A stretch of 53,581 nucleotides of DNA from an uncultured Pseudomonadota bacterium (GCA_947303585.1 CAMYYT010000004.1:1-53581); one strand, 5' to 3'. Positions 40,966-49,605 are shown, counted from the stretch's first letter. Numbers and translations are program-made. The notes: a model not told the origin generated them from the letters alone.

Positions 40966-43354
40966 AACGTATATATACAGCAGATGTACTTTGTACAAGC
41001 TGTGTTGTAGATGTGGTATTCTGCTGTGTTGATGAAGATTGCGTATCTTGCAAGCGACACATTTCATGTTCTCTGGTATCATCTCCTCCTCTTAGCTCAT
41101 AACCAGCAGGACACACAGAACACACGCCCAAATCATTACGATATTGGCTTTCGTTATCGCAAGACAACAAACAAGAGCCGTTCCACGCTGTATAGCCTGT
41201 ATCACATTTACATTTTGTATTTACCCAGCCATTTTTGATTCTATTATCTGTCGTTTCACTTGTTTCATATGCGTCATTATAATTTGAATGTTCTGGGCAA
41301 AGGAACGATTGATAGAATATTTCTGAAATACCTTGAATAAGTTTTAATTTTTGTGCAGAATCTTGCGCAGATGTCATATTGCTTATCGGTACTGTTTCAT
41401 TTCCACATTGACATTGGTTGTTATCACAAGAACAAGTATCGTTGCTGCTGCAATTATTATTATCAAACAATACACGACACATTTCTTCTGCCATAGGCGC
41501 ATCATACGCAAACACAGCATAACCACAAGTTAATGCAACATTATAACATGCGCCCGTCATAACACGATAGATATTATCAACCGAAGCTGTTGTTGTCCAA
41601 GATGTAATCTGGGTATTTTGTTGATTATAACAGGCTTCTACTTCGGACATACAAGTTGATGCATAATTTGATACAATTCTGCTTTGTGCTGCTTTGATAT
41701 TTACCATTGCACGTTTGACATAATTCACAACAATATCATTATATGGTTTATAGGTTGTCTTTTTTGCGTTTTTATCATAAGTATAATATTGACATTTATC
41801 TAATACTGGGCGACATAATCCACCATCTTTGACCGATTGACCTGTCCCAATTTTTTGCATCAGATAATTCACTATACATCCACCATCATGATTAGCGCAA
41901 GTAGTATCATTCGAAGAATTTTTAATAAATTCTGTCGTGATGTTTGTATTGTTATAATTCGTCATAAAATTAGTTATGTTCGCAATATTGCGTCCCAAAA
42001 CTACATTACCATTTTCATCAATATAACGTTTGGTTGGATCAAGACACTTTAAATAATCTTCACCACACACCATATCGTCAAGCATACATTTATCCAGCGC
42101 AGCAACACAATCTTTGGCATCATATTCGTTCTTGTTTTGTAATACCGCAAGACGCGCTTTTTGCAGCATTAAATTAGCGCTGCGAACATTATTCAAAAGC
42201 GTTTGATTTAATTTTTCCAAACCTTGTTCATACGCCATACAATCTTTATCAATTGCCAATTCATAATTGCCAGAAATTTGACTTTCTGTGCCACCTGCAT
42301 CTTTGCAACGATTAAGAACAGTTTTACAACGCTTTTTGGCTTCGTTATAAAGAGCCGTTCCACGTTTCGAAGAAATATCATTAGACGAAGTATTAAATAT
42401 ATCAAGCCCAAACAAATTTGAAGAATCCGATGAAAAATCAAATTCCATATCCAACAATGACGACATATCGTTATTTGAATCATTTGTCGCAGTTGAACTT
42501 GGGTCCTTAATCATATCAGCAATATCATCCAATAACGAACGCGTTTGCGTATTATCTTTTGTTTTATCTAATTCCAGTTCTGCTTCGGTTGCAGACATAA
42601 TCGCACGAATTTCATCCGCAGACAAACCAATATAACGAATTCGTTGCGCAACATCGTTTAATTCTGTATTCGCATCTTGAACCGCCTTTTGAGCCTTGAC
42701 ATATCTATCAAGATTTGCAGAACATGAACATCTTTTTTGATTAGTATCAACAACACTGCAATATTGATCCATGCATTCGTTATATTGCTGTTGACAAGTG
42801 TTGTTCAAATCAGATGTCTTTTCCAAAATATCTTTGGCAGCCGCCAAAGATTCTGCCGTTACTGCTTTTGTTTTCGTAGAACTGTTTGCCGCACGATTTT
42901 TTATTCCACGCACCTGTTCATCTATGTTAGAACCTGTTTGAATGCCAGTATTCCCGATTGTTGCACGCCCCCCTACTTCGGCAGTAGATGCACGCAAAAC
43001 AATCCCAGCACGACGAAGCGCAGGATTACTGTTTATACTGGCCTTTTCTGTTCTGGGGTTACGACCACCCGTATTCACAGCCGCTTCCAAAGTGGAACGA
43101 GTTGTGTTTTTACGATTGCTTACAGAACGCGTTGTTGCGGCTTCTGATTGATTTGTTGAACGCCCAGAATTGTTTTGCACCGAACGATTAACCGCACGCG
43201 CAGAACGATTTTTAACAGTTGAATTTTCTGTTTTTTGTTCAACATTTTCATTTGAATTTTTCGTTGGAATTGCACGAGATATAGCAGCAGTCGCCGCAAA
43301 TGCATTTGCGGTGACAAAAAGACCGATGAAAATCCACAATGAAACCTTTTTCAT
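40964..43354 (-). CDS. Large Cys-rich secreted protein A, 796 aa
   Basis: The start is at 43354, preceded by AAGAGAG; an upstream TTG at 43366 is also open. The signal peptide is LWIFIGLFVTANAFA. Residues ~20-150 are a basic Ser/Thr/Asn/Arg-rich low-complexity part (RSVQNNSGRSTNQ). Residues ~185-290 form a domain with LNNTCQQQYNECMDQYCSVV and RCSCSANLDRY, followed by a long helix pair; protein B at 44245 has the same block. More than 30 Cys follow in groups (CSCDNNQCQCGNE; CKCDTGYTAWNGSCLLSC; CSVCPAGYELRGG), EGF/TNFR-like at the C-terminus. It is surely exported and rich in disulphides. The family is unknown to me. It lies next to rpmA and dnaQ, 3 kb from the VirB6-like operon. Confidence 0.8.
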   Translation of the reverse strand: MKKVSLWIFIGLFVTANAFAATAAISRAIPTKNSNENVEQKTENSTVKNRSARAVNRSVQNNSGRSTNQSEAATTRSVSNRKNTTRSTLEAAVNTGGRNPRTEKASINSNPALRRAGIVLRASTAEVGGRATIGNTGIQTGSNIDEQVRGIKNRAANSSTKTKAVTAESLAAAKDILEKTSDLNNTCQQQYNECMDQYCSVVDTNQKRCSCSANLDRYVKAQKAVQDANTELNDVAQRIRYIGLSADEIRAIMSATEAELELDKTKDNTQTRSLLDDIADMIKDPSSTATNDSNNDMSSLLDMEFDFSSDSSNLFGLDIFNTSSNDISSKRGTALYNEAKKRCKTVLNRCKDAGGTESQISGNYELAIDKDCMAYEQGLEKLNQTLLNNVRSANLMLQKARLAVLQNKNEYDAKDCVAALDKCMLDDMVCGEDYLKCLDPTKRYIDENGNVVLGRNIANITNFMTNYNNTNITTEFIKNSSNDTTCANHDGGCIVNYLMQKIGTGQSVKDGGLCRPVLDKCQYYTYDKNAKKTTYKPYNDIVVNYVKRAMVNIKAAQSRIVSNYASTCMSEVEACYNQQNTQITSWTTTASVDNIYRVMTGACYNVALTCGYAVFAYDAPMAEEMCRVLFDNNNCSSNDTCSCDNNQCQCGNETVPISNMTSAQDSAQKLKLIQGISEIFYQSFLCPEHSNYNDAYETSETTDNRIKNGWVNTKCKCDTGYTAWNGSCLLSCDNESQYRNDLGVCSVCPAGYELRGGDDTREHEMCRLQDTQSSSTQQNTTSTTQLVQSTSAVYIR

Positions 43355-43365
43355 CTCTCTTGTCA

Positions 43366-43379
43366 ATTATATCACAAAA
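43366..43379 (-). promoter_or_regulatory. Extended -10 promoter of Cys-rich protein A
   Basis: TTTTGTGATATAAT on the minus strand; TATAAT ends 11 nt before the ATG at 43354, giving a predicted leader of about 4 nt. Confidence 0.65.
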
Positions 43380-43404
43380 ACAGAGCAAAAAAAAGAAGAT
43401 TTAG

Positions 43405-43432
43405 ATAAAAAACACCGCCCAGTTGGGCGGCG
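43405..43432 (-). terminator. Terminator after rpmA
   Basis: Stem ccgccc/gggcgg with loop agtt and a T6 tail on the minus strand. Confidence 0.85.
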
Positions 43433-43450
43433 TCGATAAATAACTGTTCG

Positions 43451-43717
43451 TTATTTTGATTCTGTATCAGGAACAACAGAAACTGTTTTTCTGTCGCCGT
43501 TGCCACGTTTGAATTTGACAACACCTGCGATTTTTGCGAACAAAGTATGATCTTTGCCCATACCAACATTCAGACCTGGATGAACAGCTGTACCACGTTG
43601 ACGAATGATGATATTACCTGGGATAACGCGTGATCCACCACTTTTCTTCACACCCAATCTGCGTCCGGCTGAATCGCGTCCGTTTGTTGATGCTGAACCA
43701 GCTTTCTTATGTGCCAT
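43451..43717 (-). CDS. rpmA: 50S ribosomal protein L27
   Basis: 88 aa. [18 protein letters not shown] with [10 protein letters not shown] and [19 protein letters not shown] is diagnostic. There is no N-terminal extension of the kind cleaved in Firmicutes. It lies 36 nt after rplU in the usual order; obgE, often next, is absent. AAGGAG precedes the ATG. Confidence 0.97.
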   Translation of the reverse strand: MAHKKAGSASTNGRDSAGRRLGVKKSGGSRVIPGNIIIRQRGTAVHPGLNVGMGKDHTLFAKIAGVVKFKRGNGDRKTVSVVPDTESK

Positions 43718-43753
43718 AATTAAACTCCTTAGGTTCTTATAGTGGGTCTGTTA

Positions 43754-44053
43754 TTAGGCCTTGATTGATTTGATTTTCAAAACCGTGATAAACTGACGAT
43801 GTCCGGCAGTTCTGCGATAGTTTTGGCGACGTTTTTTCTTGAACACCAAAATTTTATCATCACGTTTTTGTTCGATTACATCAGCCACAACTTTGGCACC
43901 ACTAATGAAAGGTGTTCCAACTTTGTCGCCAACCATTAAAACTTGGTCAAATTCGACCGAACCAGTGGCATTAAGTTTTTCAACCTTTACAATATCACCT
44001 TCGGTTACGCGATATTGTTTGCCGCCAGTTTGAAAGATTGCAAATGTAGCCAT
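43754..44053 (-). CDS. rplU: 50S ribosomal protein L21
   Basis: 99 aa from the ATG at 44053. ATFAIFQTGGKQYRVTEGD at the start and KKKRRQNYRRTAGHRQ near the end are the L21 signatures. Upstream in-frame codons reach 44164 but read as an untranslated leader; an AGAGAAAG site supports 44053. It is the first gene of the rplU-rpmA operon. Confidence 0.97.
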   Translation of the reverse strand: MATFAIFQTGGKQYRVTEGDIVKVEKLNATGSVEFDQVLMVGDKVGTPFISGAKVVADVIEQKRDDKILVFKKKRRQNYRRTAGHRQFITVLKIKSIKA

Positions 44054-44213
44054 TATACTTTCTCTTTTGTTAGTTTTTGTTAATGTTAAAATTTCGTTTG
44101 TAATCGCAGCACTTTCGGTGCGGATGCACAAAATTTTATGCAAATTATACCTATAAAATATCAAAAGTCAATGTTTTTGTTGAAAAATTTATGCAAATCA
44201 GATTTTTAGATTA

Positions 44214-44241
44214 TAAAAAATACCGCCCAAACGGGCGGTCT
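44214..44241 (-). terminator. Terminator of Cys-rich protein B
   Basis: Stem accgccc/gggcggt with loop aaac and a T6 tail on the minus strand. Confidence 0.85.
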
Positions 44242-44244
44242 GTT

Positions 44245-46428
44245 TTAATCTGTTGCATTCTGAGTTAACGTCTTTTTCCAGCCGCGCAAACAGTAATTAC
44301 TTTCTGTTTGATCGTTGTCAGATATCCCCCTAGAAGAATCGCAACCCAAAGCTTCTCGCAAACATTGTTCACGCAAAGCGGCAGATTTACCACTTGTTGC
44401 GCCAACAGCAGCTGCTTCTTCGCCCGTACCATACAAAATTTCACTGATTGTTACAATGTTACGGCATGCTTCGCGCCCTTCGTAAACAAATTCACCATTA
44501 TCATCTTTGAGTTTACAAGAACCATAATCTGCAACATCAACAACCGCAGTTAACTGAGATTGCAATGGCGAACAAATCATAGTTTCGTAACAATGCGGAA
44601 CCTGGGAAACTTGGGAACAATATGCCTTGATTCTGGCAGTTGTCCATTTTTCTTCGTCTTCGTAAGTTTCATAACAATCCCATATTTCGCTTATACATTC
44701 ATTGAAATTATCAATCGCGCTTTTAGCATCAGCAAGTCTTTTGTTTTCTTCTTCTTGTCTAAATTCAAGACGTTTTGCTTGCAACGCTTGTTCGGCAGCA
44801 ATCTTTTGATAATTAATGTTTTGCGCCGTTTGTTTCAATGCCGCACCATAAGTATCACACGCCGCGTTAGCATCTAATAAATATTTCTGCATAATACTGC
44901 GTCTGGCATCCGCAACCGGTCCACGCAACGAATAATACGGGTCAGACGATGCACTTGACACCGTTCTGGTTCCTGTCGTTGTTGTAGTTGTAGTCGTATA
45001 ACCAAAACAAGATGCAGAAGATGACAAAGTCGATGTATTATTACTTCTGTCGTTCAAAACAACGTCACCCGTATCAGTATCAACAGAGATATAACTGTTG
45101 TAATTAAATGGACAATTAGAAGTTGCACCGTTTGCACATTTTACACGAACTGTTTTACCATCTTCGGTTACAGATTTCGGCGTTCCGCACGCTTCATAGA
45201 TTCCGTTAAAGCAAGAATCAAGCACGCGTCCGCAAACATTATTATGAGCATATTGGAACAAATCGTATCCCCATTTGTTTGCCAAAGAATCCAATTCAGC
45301 ATTTGAAGTCGACGAATCTGTGATACCAGCCAAAGCATCAACATACTTTGCCGTTGTTGCATACTTGCTTATCATAGCATCAGTATCGTTTGTTGTATAT
45401 TGTTTTGCCAAATCTTTGGCATCTGCCCATGCCTTTAATTGTGCCAAAATATCCGAAGACGAACCATCAATATTGCTGATATCAAAACCAAAATTGTTGC
45501 TGTTTTTGTTACAATATTCAGGCATATTGCATGATGCAACAGTACCATCATCATTGTATGATGGATGTTCTTCGCACCACGTGTTTTTATCTTCTGCCTC
45601 TTTATACGACACGCAATTCATAACTTTTTCAGCATCCGTCAAAGAAAATGCGTAAGATAAATCTTTACCCTTACCCTTGGTTGAAATCAACAAAGACAAT
45701 TGACCAGACAATTTAATCAATTCTTCGTTTGCAGTTTCCAACGCTTCTTCGGCAGCCAAGAAATTATTAGCACGACCAGCGCAAGAACAACGGCCCTTGG
45801 TATCACTTCTGGCGGTACAGATTTCATCCATACATGTGTAATAACTTTCCAAACAATTTGAATATGCGTCCGCAGAAATCAAACCCGTTGTAGAATCAAT
45901 AATATTTGCGTATGAACCCGTGTACAATTTACTGCTTAAATACGAATATGTAGTTGATGTTGTACCAGCACGTGACCCCGCAGACATCACTGTCCCCGTA
46001 GCACCCACGCGCGATGGTGTTGAAGATGTACGCGCACGGACAGCGCGATTATTGGTCGCTGTCGTACGATTTGCAGTATTAGAACGAGACACCACATTAC
46101 GAGAAGTTGCGTTTGTTGAACGCGTTGGTGTTATAGAACGCGAAGAAACACTTCTGTTTGCCGTACCACGAGACACGGTGGGGCGCGACGCAGTTTGAAC
46201 ACTGGGACGAGCAACCGTTGAACGCGACACGTTTGCACGCGAAGTTGTTGATGTTGCGCGCGGACTGGTTCTGCCTGTTTTTTGTGGCAATGTATCAGCA
46301 GGCGCGATTGGGTCTGCAAACACAGAACGCATCGAAATAAATGTCGAACAAACGAAAAACGCAGCAGCCAAAAGAAACACTGTCCCCATGGCGTTTTTAC
46401 AAGAATTTGCATTTATACGAAATGTCAT
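44245..46428 (-). CDS. Large Cys-rich secreted protein B, 727 aa (paralogue of A)
   Basis: The start at 46428 has a CAGGAG site; open codons reach 46485. The N-terminal hydrophobic segment (GTVFLLAAAFFVCSTFI, then SVFADP) is a signal peptide or anchor. Residues ~45-165 are a striking basic Ser/Thr/Arg repeat (RSNTANRTTATNNRAVRART). Then comes the block shared with protein A: YSNCLESYYTCMDEICTARS with GRCSCAGRANNF, followed by paired helices. About 20 further Cys follow, ending in QCLREALGC and NYCLRGWKK. It is exported and probably disulphide-bonded; function unknown. It flanks the rplU-rpmA operon on the other side from protein A, suggesting a duplication around that operon. Confidence 0.8.
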   Translation of the reverse strand: MTFRINANSCKNAMGTVFLLAAAFFVCSTFISMRSVFADPIAPADTLPQKTGRTSPRATSTTSRANVSRSTVARPSVQTASRPTVSRGTANRSVSSRSITPTRSTNATSRNVVSRSNTANRTTATNNRAVRARTSSTPSRVGATGTVMSAGSRAGTTSTTYSYLSSKLYTGSYANIIDSTTGLISADAYSNCLESYYTCMDEICTARSDTKGRCSCAGRANNFLAAEEALETANEELIKLSGQLSLLISTKGKGKDLSYAFSLTDAEKVMNCVSYKEAEDKNTWCEEHPSYNDDGTVASCNMPEYCNKNSNNFGFDISNIDGSSSDILAQLKAWADAKDLAKQYTTNDTDAMISKYATTAKYVDALAGITDSSTSNAELDSLANKWGYDLFQYAHNNVCGRVLDSCFNGIYEACGTPKSVTEDGKTVRVKCANGATSNCPFNYNSYISVDTDTGDVVLNDRSNNTSTLSSSASCFGYTTTTTTTTGTRTVSSASSDPYYSLRGPVADARRSIMQKYLLDANAACDTYGAALKQTAQNINYQKIAAEQALQAKRLEFRQEEENKRLADAKSAIDNFNECISEIWDCYETYEDEEKWTTARIKAYCSQVSQVPHCYETMICSPLQSQLTAVVDVADYGSCKLKDDNGEFVYEGREACRNIVTISEILYGTGEEAAAVGATSGKSAALREQCLREALGCDSSRGISDNDQTESNYCLRGWKKTLTQNATD

Positions 46429-46580
46429 AAAAATCTCCTGTCCTTTCATTATACGCAAAACGCCCGAAAAATCGGGAAAAAGCATATAATTATCCTTTAC
46501 ATAATTAAAATTATAACATTTTTGTTGAATTATGTAAACAATAAAAATTAGGTTCTAGGCATATAATCTTTGAGATTTTA

Positions 46581-46609
46581 TTAGACACAAAAAATAAAAA
46601 TATTATAAT
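46581..46609 (+). promoter_or_regulatory. Promoter of the PagL-like gene
   Basis: TTAGAC at 46581-46586 and TATAAT at 46604-46609 with a 17-nt spacer, followed by AAAGGA and the ATG at 46629. Confidence 0.55.
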
Positions 46610-46628
46610 CAAGTCAAAGGAATTAAAA

Positions 46629-47183
46629 ATGAGAAAAATTCTAGCAGCTTTGGCTTTTTGCACAATGTTAAATTCATCTTTTGCAGACACCAATGTATTT
46701 TTTGGTGAAAAGATAAATTCTTTCGCTCTTTATGGTGCGCAAAGCACAGGTTCTGGTTCTTTGTTAAAACTGGTTCAACCAGGAATTTGGGATTTTAACC
46801 CACAGACTTTGATAATGGTACAATACAGCCAACCCATAAAATTCTTTCGTCTTGATTCGCGACTTAATCTTGATATCGGACAAAATTTTGCTTATAAATC
46901 CAGCCACGGATTGCATTTTTTAGGTATCGGAATATCTGTTGATTCTGCGCTTTTGCAATATGATGGCTGGTATATGGGAATCGGTATTGGACCGTTTATG
47001 CGCGACAATATGGACAGATGGGTAGAAAGCCGTTTAGTGTTTGCTGAAAAAGTTTTTATTGGAAAAAATTTGAACGATAATTGGAACATAGAACTGTTCA
47101 CTATACATTTTTCAAACGGCAATTTTACACCTGTTAATGAAGGGTTTAATTTCGCAGGTTTGGGTTTTGGGTATAAATTCTAG
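46629..47183 (+). CDS. PagL-like lipid A 3-O-deacylase family protein
   Basis: 184 aa with a signal peptide (LAALAFCTMLNSSFA) and a chain of alternating amphipathic strands ending in a Phe (FAGLGFGYKF), typical of an outer-membrane beta-barrel. The C-terminal motif IHFSNGNFTPVNEGF matches the PagL catalytic His-Ser pair (H-x-S-N). PagL removes a 3-O-acyl chain from lipid A at the outer membrane, modifying how hosts sense it. The expected Glu of the triad could be the one in NEGF, but I cannot align it firmly. AAAGGA precedes the ATG. Confidence 0.8.
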   Translation: MRKILAALAFCTMLNSSFADTNVFFGEKINSFALYGAQSTGSGSLLKLVQPGIWDFNPQTLIMVQYSQPIKFFRLDSRLNLDIGQNFAYKSSHGLHFLGIGISVDSALLQYDGWYMGIGIGPFMRDNMDRWVESRLVFAEKVFIGKNLNDNWNIELFTIHFSNGNFTPVNEGFNFAGLGFGYKF

Positions 47184-47266
47184 GCATTTGAGAATTCATA
47201 CCTGTGGTTTTCTTTACAAAAATAAAACATAATATGATTGTCTATGAAACACAGCAAGTCCAAAGA

Positions 47267-47396
47267 TTTTATATCGACGGCGGCTTGAGTTGACTAGACC
47301 CAGCAATGCCCCACATACTGTGGACGCGGCGTTGCAGACGGCCGCTTGCATGACCTTCATTTCAACAATGATACTAATTGCAAGCGGCTTTTTCTT
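47267..47396 (+). ncRNA. Candidate small RNA with alternative hairpins
   Basis: Between converging genes, gcggc (near 47282) can close a stem-loop with gccgc (47341-47345) that contains gcaatgcc/ggcgttgc and ccaca-tac-tgtgg. The same gccgcttgc (47341-47349) also pairs perfectly with gcaagcggc (47380-47388), followed by tttttcttt as in a terminator. The two foldings exclude each other. The second arm overlaps the last codons of the kinase gene on the other strand. No family is recognised and strand is uncertain. Confidence 0.35.
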
Positions 47397-48096
47397 TGTA
47401 TCTGTTCCAATATTTCATAAATATTTGCATATCTTTGTTTTTATCGTTTGTTATTGATAAACTATCAAAATCAATTAAACCTATGATATTCATATCGTTA
47501 TCAAACAAAAAATTGCGAACATTTAAATCAAGATGTGCCAGAACACTTTCATCCGTGACTGGTTCTGGTTTCGTTTTTTTAGAAGTCGTTTCCAAAGCAA
47601 CGCAAAAACGCGCCGCATTTGGAATTTTATGTAAATTTATGTTTTGCAAAGAAAATATTATTTGTTCAACTTGTGTCAAAATTTTTGCTTCATATCGCAA
47701 AACAAATTTTTCATCAAAATCGTATATACTTTTACCTTCTATCTTTTCGGTGGCATAGATATTATCAGCCTTGCCTATATAAACCTTTGGGATGTTTACA
47801 GAAACATTATTACGGACATAATTTACCAAGAATTCAAAATTTTCCAATTTTTCATGCGACATCTTTTTAAATATCTTTACAAAATATCTATCATTAACCA
47901 CACATACAAACCGCGATGGTGTATGCTGGCGCACAAATTTTATTGTATGTGCTTTTTCGCCAAAAACTTTTTTCACAAATCGTGCAACGATTGGGGAATA
48001 GAAAAAATTATTCACATTACCGCGCGCATTAGAACGCCGACGCGAACCCAAAACAAAACACGCTAGAAAATTTCCAATATAAAAAGGGAATTTCAT
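47374..48096 (-). CDS. APH/choline-kinase-like phosphotransferase
   Basis: 240 aa from the ATG at 48096 (ATG 48099 and TTG 48120 are also open; AAAGG fits the first two). Residues ~45-240 form a kinase-like fold: RFVCVVNDRYFVKIFK holds the ATP-site Lys, IYATEKIEGKSIYDF the hinge, AHLDLNVRNFLF the catalytic H-x-D-x4-N, and GLIDFDSLS the metal Asp. These are the motifs of aminoglycoside phosphotransferases and LPS core kinases. The N-terminal stretch NFLACFVLGSRRRSNARGN is not part of the fold and resembles the N-terminus of the 49630 protein. Given the envelope neighbours I favour a surface-glycan kinase over drug resistance. Confidence 0.75.
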   Translation of the reverse strand: MKFPFYIGNFLACFVLGSRRRSNARGNVNNFFYSPIVARFVKKVFGEKAHTIKFVRQHTPSRFVCVVNDRYFVKIFKKMSHEKLENFEFLVNYVRNNVSVNIPKVYIGKADNIYATEKIEGKSIYDFDEKFVLRYEAKILTQVEQIIFSLQNINLHKIPNAARFCVALETTSKKTKPEPVTDESVLAHLDLNVRNFLFDNDMNIIGLIDFDSLSITNDKNKDMQIFMKYWNRYKEKAACN

Positions 48097-48165
48097 CATA
48101 AACCTTTTTTTGTTTTTCAAAAGGTATTATGACACAATTCCCATAACAATCAAAATATTTATTTT

Positions 48166-48528
48166 TTATCTTCTATATCTTGCTTCATAAGGGAGAAACA
48201 ACGACAACAAAGGAAAATTTTGTTCTATTTTTTGTATTTTCGCATCGTACTCTTTTTTGGTTGATTGGTATTTTTTATAGGTTTTATACGATGGGCAACT
48301 TTCGTTTTGACATCCATCTTGGTGTTCAAAATTAGGGCAATAATCTATTGAATCTACCTCAATCACAGGTTCCCATTCGCCATAACTGACCAATGTTTCT
48401 TTGTATTTAAAAAAACACTTGTGTTTATCTTGGTAATATTTGCCAGAAATTTGCGCATCGTACTTTCTTAATTTTTCAGCAAGTTTAATCGCATCCAGTT
48501 TTAAAAGTCTGTAATCATAAAGTCCCAT
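48166..48528 (-). CDS. Hypothetical protein with a Cys/His cluster, 120 aa
   Basis: Soluble and charged. Residues ~75-95 hold CPNFEHQDGCQNESCPSY, four residues (three Cys, one His) spaced like a small zinc site. The first 60 residues are Lys- and Tyr-rich helices, and the C-terminal part is a probable coiled coil. AAGGAG lies upstream of the ATG. No family is recognised. Confidence 0.6.
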   Translation of the reverse strand: MGLYDYRLLKLDAIKLAEKLRKYDAQISGKYYQDKHKCFFKYKETLVSYGEWEPVIEVDSIDYCPNFEHQDGCQNESCPSYKTYKKYQSTKKEYDAKIQKIEQNFPLLSLFLPYEARYRR

Positions 48529-48543
48529 TTTTTACTCCTTTGA

Positions 48544-48573
48544 TTAAAAAAACATCACTGAAAAGTGATGTTT
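48544..48573 (-). terminator. Terminator of the 48575 gene
   Basis: Stem aacatcac/gtgatgtt with a T7 tail on the minus strand. Confidence 0.8.
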
Positions 48574-48574
48574 C

Positions 48575-48853
48575 TTATTTTTGTTTTGTTTTAACAGCAT
48601 CTATTAAATTATTTTTTATTTGCAATGTATCTATTGAATTATTATCTGGACCAGATTTGGTTGTTTGAACTTCTTGGTCTAATTTATATTTTGATACAAC
48701 AAAACTTAATGCCATAGTAGCACCACCAACAGATAACATAACCCCTGCATATACAGCAACAAGTTTAATTAAACTGCACAAAGATTCTTTGGGTGAAGAA
48801 TGAATATGGTGCACATCTCTGCACAATTCATCAGCCCAATCTTTGTCGTACAT
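48575..48853 (-). CDS. Small single-pass membrane protein, 92 aa
   Basis: The start at 48853 has an AAGGA site; codons upstream to 48883 are open but unlikely. Residues ~1-25 are hydrophilic with several His and Cys (CRDVHHIHSSP). A membrane helix runs at ~30-58 (LIKLVAVYAGVMLSVGGATM), followed by a hydrophilic tail ending in KTKQK. The layout (soluble N-terminus, one helix, polar tail) resembles the paralogues at 51213-53400 but the sequence does not obviously match. Function unknown. Confidence 0.6.
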   Translation of the reverse strand: MYDKDWADELCRDVHHIHSSPKESLCSLIKLVAVYAGVMLSVGGATMALSFVVSKYKLDQEVQTTKSGPDNNSIDTLQIKNNLIDAVKTKQK

Positions 48854-48882
48854 TATTTTTCCTTTTTTCCCTTTCTTTGACA

Positions 48883-48916
48883 CAAAAAAAACACCACCAT
48901 AAAAGGTGGTGTTTTA
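48883..48916 (-). terminator. Terminator of the 48919 gene
   Basis: Stem acaccacc/ggtggtgt with loop ataaaa and a T8 tail on the minus strand. Confidence 0.85.
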
Positions 48917-48918
48917 AA

Positions 48919-49299
48919 TTAACAACCTGTTGTGCAAGTTGGTTTTACGCGTGTATATGTGCCAGCTGGAACATATTGAACAACTGGTTTGTATTGTTGC
49001 ACAGTTTCGCGAACAAAATATTCACGTTTTACAACTTCTTCTTGTGTACCACAACCCAAATCACATCCGCCGCTGTATGTTTGAACTCTTTGCATTGGTG
49101 CAGATTTAGTTGTTGTACGAACGATACCATTGTCGCATTCAACAATTGTGATTACTGCACGACCATTTCTTGTAGCGCGATCCAATGCTGCGCGCATTTC
49201 GCCTTCGTCACAAGAATTTACTGATTCACGATACATGTCTGCCATTGCAACTGAAGAAAAAAGAGATGCAACCAAAGACAACAAAATAAATTTTTTCAT
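48919..49299 (-). CDS. Secreted Cys-containing protein, 126 aa
   Basis: The start at 49299 opens a signal peptide (FILLSLVASLFSSVAMA) with a DMYRESV mature end. The mature part has six Cys (SVNSCDEG; IVECDNG; GGCDLGCG; PTCTTGC) and a Val/Arg/Thr-rich middle. A small disulphide-bonded periplasmic or surface protein is likely. I do not recognise the family. AAGG precedes the ATG at a suitable distance. Confidence 0.7.
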   Translation of the reverse strand: MKKFILLSLVASLFSSVAMADMYRESVNSCDEGEMRAALDRATRNGRAVITIVECDNGIVRTTTKSAPMQRVQTYSGGCDLGCGTQEEVVKREYFVRETVQQYKPVVQYVPAGTYTRVKPTCTTGC

Positions 49300-49399
49300 A
49301 TCAAAACCTTTTCGTTTGCTCTCTCTCCCAGCCATCATAGCCTATATTTTCATGATTTCAAGAAAAAATTGTCAAAAAACACTATTTGTTCATTTTTTA

Positions 49400-49427
49400 T
49401 TGTTATTATATTTTCTTGTGTTATAAT
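49400..49427 (+). promoter_or_regulatory. Promoter upstream of the DUF1796 leader
   Basis: TTGTTA at 49400-49405 and TATAAT at 49422-49427 with a 16-nt spacer; TTGTGTTATAAT also fits the recurrent extended -10. The predicted start is near 49434. Confidence 0.65.
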
Positions 49428-49433
49428 AACAGA

Positions 49434-49605
49434 GATATGCATATATCTGCATATTGGGCTTCAGAACCCGCCTACAGGCGTCTGTTAAGACGAAAAACTC
49501 CAACAAAAAAATGGTTGGAGTGTGTGGAATAAATTGAATAACACACGCAATTACTTGTAGATTGTTCTGAAACTCCAACCACCTGTTTTTCTGGTGGTTT
49601 TGTTT
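49434..49605 (+). promoter_or_regulatory. 5' leader with terminator/antiterminator architecture
   Basis: About 190 nt separate the promoter from the ATG at 49630, with no gene. The leader has a cgcc-taca-ggcg hairpin (near 49469), then actccaac (49497-49504) pairing with gttggagt (49514-49521). A second copy of actccaac at 49572-49579 could pair with the same gttggagt. That copy overlaps the left arm of a terminator (aaccacc 49577-49583 with ggtggtt 49593-49599, then ttgtttgtttt). The two foldings exclude each other, the layout of an attenuator or riboswitch. No known aptamer is recognised. Confidence 0.5.

Noticed and set aside
47374-48096. Aminoglycoside resistance gene
   Set aside because: The kinase motifs are generic; N-terminal tag and neighbours point to an envelope role, and no close match to a known resistance enzyme can be claimed.
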